NCBI GenBank assembly: GCA_022447165.1
Contig: JAKVBR010000079.1
Location: forward strand, 1-7,675
Reading direction: 5' to 3'
Length of the DNA: 7,675 nucleotides
Source: Phycisphaerales bacterium
GTDB taxonomy: Bacteria > Planctomycetota > Phycisphaerae > Phycisphaerales > SM1A02
The notes under the pieces are model-generated. The model made no database searches, was not told where the DNA came from, and saw only the letters and a program-made list of their open reading frames with translations. Positions 5,694-7,675 of the stretch are shown here, piece after piece (within the stretch, counting starts at the first letter, position 1; each line of letters begins with the position of its first letter). The position numbers and the translations under genes are program-made.

Positions 5694-7352
5694 ATGATGA
5701 ATCGATTCAGAACACATCTTGGCTTTACGTTACTTGAACTGATGGTTGCTGTTGTCGTACTACTTGCAATCATGGTTGCAGTCGGAAGGATATTTACAAC
5801 GACATCTGAAGTCTCAGCATCTGGTCAAGCAATTGCTGAAACGTTGCAGCAGGGTGTCGCCATTGAGCAACAGATCCGTGATGACATTGCGAAAATTACA
5901 ACAGATGGTTTTTTTGCCATTCGCTCAGTTTCAGTGGCTAACAACATCCGCGGGAACTATTTTCTTCTGGATGAATCACTTCCCCCAGAGTCCATCATTC
6001 GTTGTGATCAACTAATCTTTTTCACTACAGGAATTATGACGCCGGCTGTTAAAACACCGGCCCCGGATGAATCGGGGAAATGTTTAGATTCAATGATTTA
6101 CTACGGTCATGGTGTGCGTTTCCCTCAACTCGAAGGTCAAGTGAAGATTATTAACGGTGTTGATATAGTCACCGATGAATCTGATGATTTGAAGCACTTC
6201 AACTCATCCATTCCAAATGTCATTACGCCATGGTATGAAGGTGCAGTTGAGGTTGAAACAAGGCGCTACACGAATGGATCAAACACGCGATTTGATCTAG
6301 TTGCAGACGGTGACTACTACGCAAGTGGTACCCAAAAAGAACCAAGTGATTGGATTTTAATGCGTCAAGAGATTGGTCTCGGTGATGATGACCAGCAAGA
6401 TGCTGATGATGACGGTAAAAAAACATATATGAATGACATCGTGTCATCGCAAACTGTCTTCCCATGGGACCCTCGAATTGAAGCGCTACCGGGAAACAGT
6501 AATGAAGTATTCCCGCACATACTCAACAGTCGTGTAGATGCCGCTGCAACACAACTTGCAGATATCAGGCAAGGAGTTCTTCAAGATGTCGAAAGTGCAG
6601 GAGACCCTAATCGCAATTGGCGATTTTATGGCGATGGTGGTGTTGATCAGCAAGAACTCATCGCTTCACTCTTTAGATGGCCAAGAGGAGAGCCAGTTCC
6701 GGCATCGGAGATTAGATACGATCAAGCATTAATGGTCGGTGCGATCGCTGAAGGATGTGCTTCATTTAAAGTTGAGTGGACATATGACGAAGGGGTTGGT
6801 TACGCAGAAGATGCAAATGGCAACTGGTTTACAGGATATGCATTTGACCAGTTAGCGATGCAGCCATGGTTTGGAGAATCGTATCGGTTGAATCCAGCAG
6901 ATGTGAATGATTTACAGATTGGCTATGAAACATTGTCAACGTGGACCGCAAATGCAAATGGTGGGGTGATCAATGGTGATCCTGCTTGGTCTATTGATCC
7001 TTCGCTGATCGAAACCTCGTTTGATGTTGATGATGGATACACTGTTGCCCCTGTTCCAACAGTTCAAGATATCACAAACGGTGTTTCGGAGTATTGGGCT
7101 ATCTTTGGATACAACGGAAACGATCCGTTTTATGAAAACGACTTAGATTTCTTAAACGATACTTCTCCTGACAGCGGCCCGCTTGCAGGAGGTGGCATGG
7201 ATGATGGTGTGCAACCAGGTGATACAACATGGCGGTATACGCCTTGGCCTAGTGCACTTCGAATCACAGTTCGGTTGAATGACCAAGATCAACGACTTGG
7301 CTCTGGTTGGACGTATCAATTTGTTGTTGATATGCCGTGGAGAGGTCAATGA
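5694..7352 (+). CDS. GspJ/PilW-like minor pseudopilin, very large
   Basis: Pilin-like subunit of 552 residues. Predicted cleavage is at Gly10-Phe11 with Glu15 at +5, followed by a hydrophobic helix to about residue 34 and an amphipathic stretch ending I-E-Q-Q-I-R-D-D-I at 57-65. That last pattern is common after the helix in GspJ/PilW proteins. The C-terminus (P-S-A-L-R-I-T-V-R-L at 519-528, then F-V-V-D-M-P at 543-548) resembles the closing strands of GspJ-type subunits. The middle, about 80-510, is acidic and rich in Gly, Asp and Trp, with a D-x-D-x-D-G loop at 236-241, and I do not recognise it. Canonical GspJ is about 200 residues. The frame extends up to an ATG at 5637, but that start would put 19 extra residues before the leader and overlap the previous gene by 53 bases. 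AGGAG at 5679-5683, 10 bases before 5694, decides for the tandem ATG there. Confidence 0.82.
   Translation: MMNRFRTHLGFTLLELMVAVVVLLAIMVAVGRIFTTTSEVSASGQAIAETLQQGVAIEQQIRDDIAKITTDGFFAIRSVSVANNIRGNYFLLDESLPPESIIRCDQLIFFTTGIMTPAVKTPAPDESGKCLDSMIYYGHGVRFPQLEGQVKIINGVDIVTDESDDLKHFNSSIPNVITPWYEGAVEVETRRYTNGSNTRFDLVADGDYYASGTQKEPSDWILMRQEIGLGDDDQQDADDDGKKTYMNDIVSSQTVFPWDPRIEALPGNSNEVFPHILNSRVDAAATQLADIRQGVLQDVESAGDPNRNWRFYGDGGVDQQELIASLFRWPRGEPVPASEIRYDQALMVGAIAEGCASFKVEWTYDEGVGYAEDANGNWFTGYAFDQLAMQPWFGESYRLNPADVNDLQIGYETLSTWTANANGGVINGDPAWSIDPSLIETSFDVDDGYTVAPVPTVQDITNGVSEYWAIFGYNGNDPFYENDLDFLNDTSPDSGPLAGGGMDDGVQPGDTTWRYTPWPSALRITVRLNDQDQRLGSGWTYQFVVDMPWRGQ
7339..7345 (+). promoter_or_regulatory. 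Shine-Dalgarno for the GspK-like gene
   Basis: GGAGAGG contains both GGAG (6 bases before the ATG at 7349) and GAGG (6 bases before the ATG at 7352). It therefore supports a start here without choosing between the two tandem ATGs. Confidence 0.6.
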
Positions 7353-7675
7353 TGTTGCAAGGAAACAAATTTAATATGCGTAGAGCGAACGCACTCATTC
7401 TCGTCGTCGGCATCTTGGTGTTGCTCGTCCTTGTCGCGACTGCATTTATCACTAAAACACAGAGTGGTCGCGTGACATCGGTTGCTCAACGTGATTCGGC
7501 GCAGATTAATGATCGCAATCAATCAACGATGAAAGCAGTGGCTGACGAGATCGGTGATGCACTCTTTCCACGTCTTGTAGTCCCAACACTAGAGGCGACG
7601 ATTGGAAGTGCGAATGCAAGGCGAGATGATCCGAGTCTCAGTACACCCCGCTTCGGTCATGATCCATCATATCCA
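7349..7675 (+). CDS. GspK/PilX-like minor pseudopilin, N-terminal part
   Basis: The frame stays open for 109 codons to the right edge, so the gene is cut by the window. The N-terminus is a short basic leader ending R-R-A at residues 11-13, then a hydrophobic helix N-A-L-I-L-V-V-G-I-L-V-L-L-V-L-V-A at 14-30. This is the form seen in GspK and PilX proteins, which lack the Glu at +5 that other pseudopilins need. Here the +5 residue after the predicted Ala13-Asn14 cleavage is Leu18. The following residues (about 38-72) look helical and polar. Nothing globular can be identified yet. It follows the J-like gene, as gspK does in canonical operons. GGAGAGG at 7339-7345 serves either of the tandem ATGs at 7349 and 7352; the first overlaps the previous stop as ATGA. 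In known systems GspK caps the pseudopilus tip. Position and the missing Glu support this assignment, but the diagnostic body of the protein is outside the window. Confidence 0.75.
   Translation, partial: MMLQGNKFNMRRANALILVVGILVLLVLVATAFITKTQSGRVTSVAQRDSAQINDRNQSTMKAVADEIGDALFPRLVVPTLEATIGSANARRDDPSLSTPRFGHDPSYP

Noticed and set aside
6381..6420. Repeated GATGATGA units as a DNA repeat
   Set aside because: They are explained by Asp codons in the acidic loop of the J-like protein, and there are too few imperfect copies to call a tandem repeat.
1..7675. A defence, mobile or otherwise foreign system
   Set aside because: Every base is accounted for by co-directional secretion/pilus genes in near-canonical order. 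No transposase, integrase, inverted terminal repeats, CRISPR-like spacing or tRNA was found.

Overview
This window looks like the inside of one long plus-strand operon for a type II secretion (T2SS) or closely related type IV pilus-like machine of a diderm bacterium. Seven genes run head to tail with almost no space between them. In order they are: the C-terminal end of a GspE/PilB-type assembly ATPase; a complete GspF/PilC-type inner-membrane platform protein; two consecutive GspG-like pseudopilins; a GspH-like, a GspI/PilV-like and a GspJ-like pseudopilin; and the first 109 codons of a GspK/PilX-like subunit that runs off the right edge. Apart from the extra second GspG-like gene, this is the canonical E-F-G-H-I-J-K order. 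The longest non-coding gap is 11 bp. I see no promoter, terminator, RNA gene, mobile element or CRISPR array.

Layout: 1-395 holds the ATPase tail with its tetracysteine zinc motif. 407-1708 is the platform protein with a lysine-rich linker. 1714-2820 and 2821-3567 are the two GspG-like subunits, which share a W-G-x-P motif, an S-A-G-P-D motif and a K-D-N-I tail motif. 3567-4505, 4502-5689 and 5694-7352 are the H-, I- and J-like subunits, followed by the K-like subunit from 7349. Most junctions overlap or abut, and good Shine-Dalgarno sequences lie inside the end of the preceding gene, so the set is probably co-transcribed and translationally coupled.

Working together: the ATPase and platform protein would drive assembly of a periplasmic pseudopilus. 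One or both G-like proteins would form the shaft, and the H/I/J/K-like proteins would form the priming tip complex. What stands out is size. The pseudopilins are 248-552 residues, against roughly 120-220 for proteobacterial G, H, I and J. Most also have Ala rather than Gly before the predicted cleavage site.

Organism: enlarged pseudopilins, the style of the ATPase and platform sequences, and a GC content in the mid-forties by eye suggest a Planctomycetota-type bacterium, possibly Phycisphaerae. This is recalled family resemblance without a search, and I hold it at about even odds.
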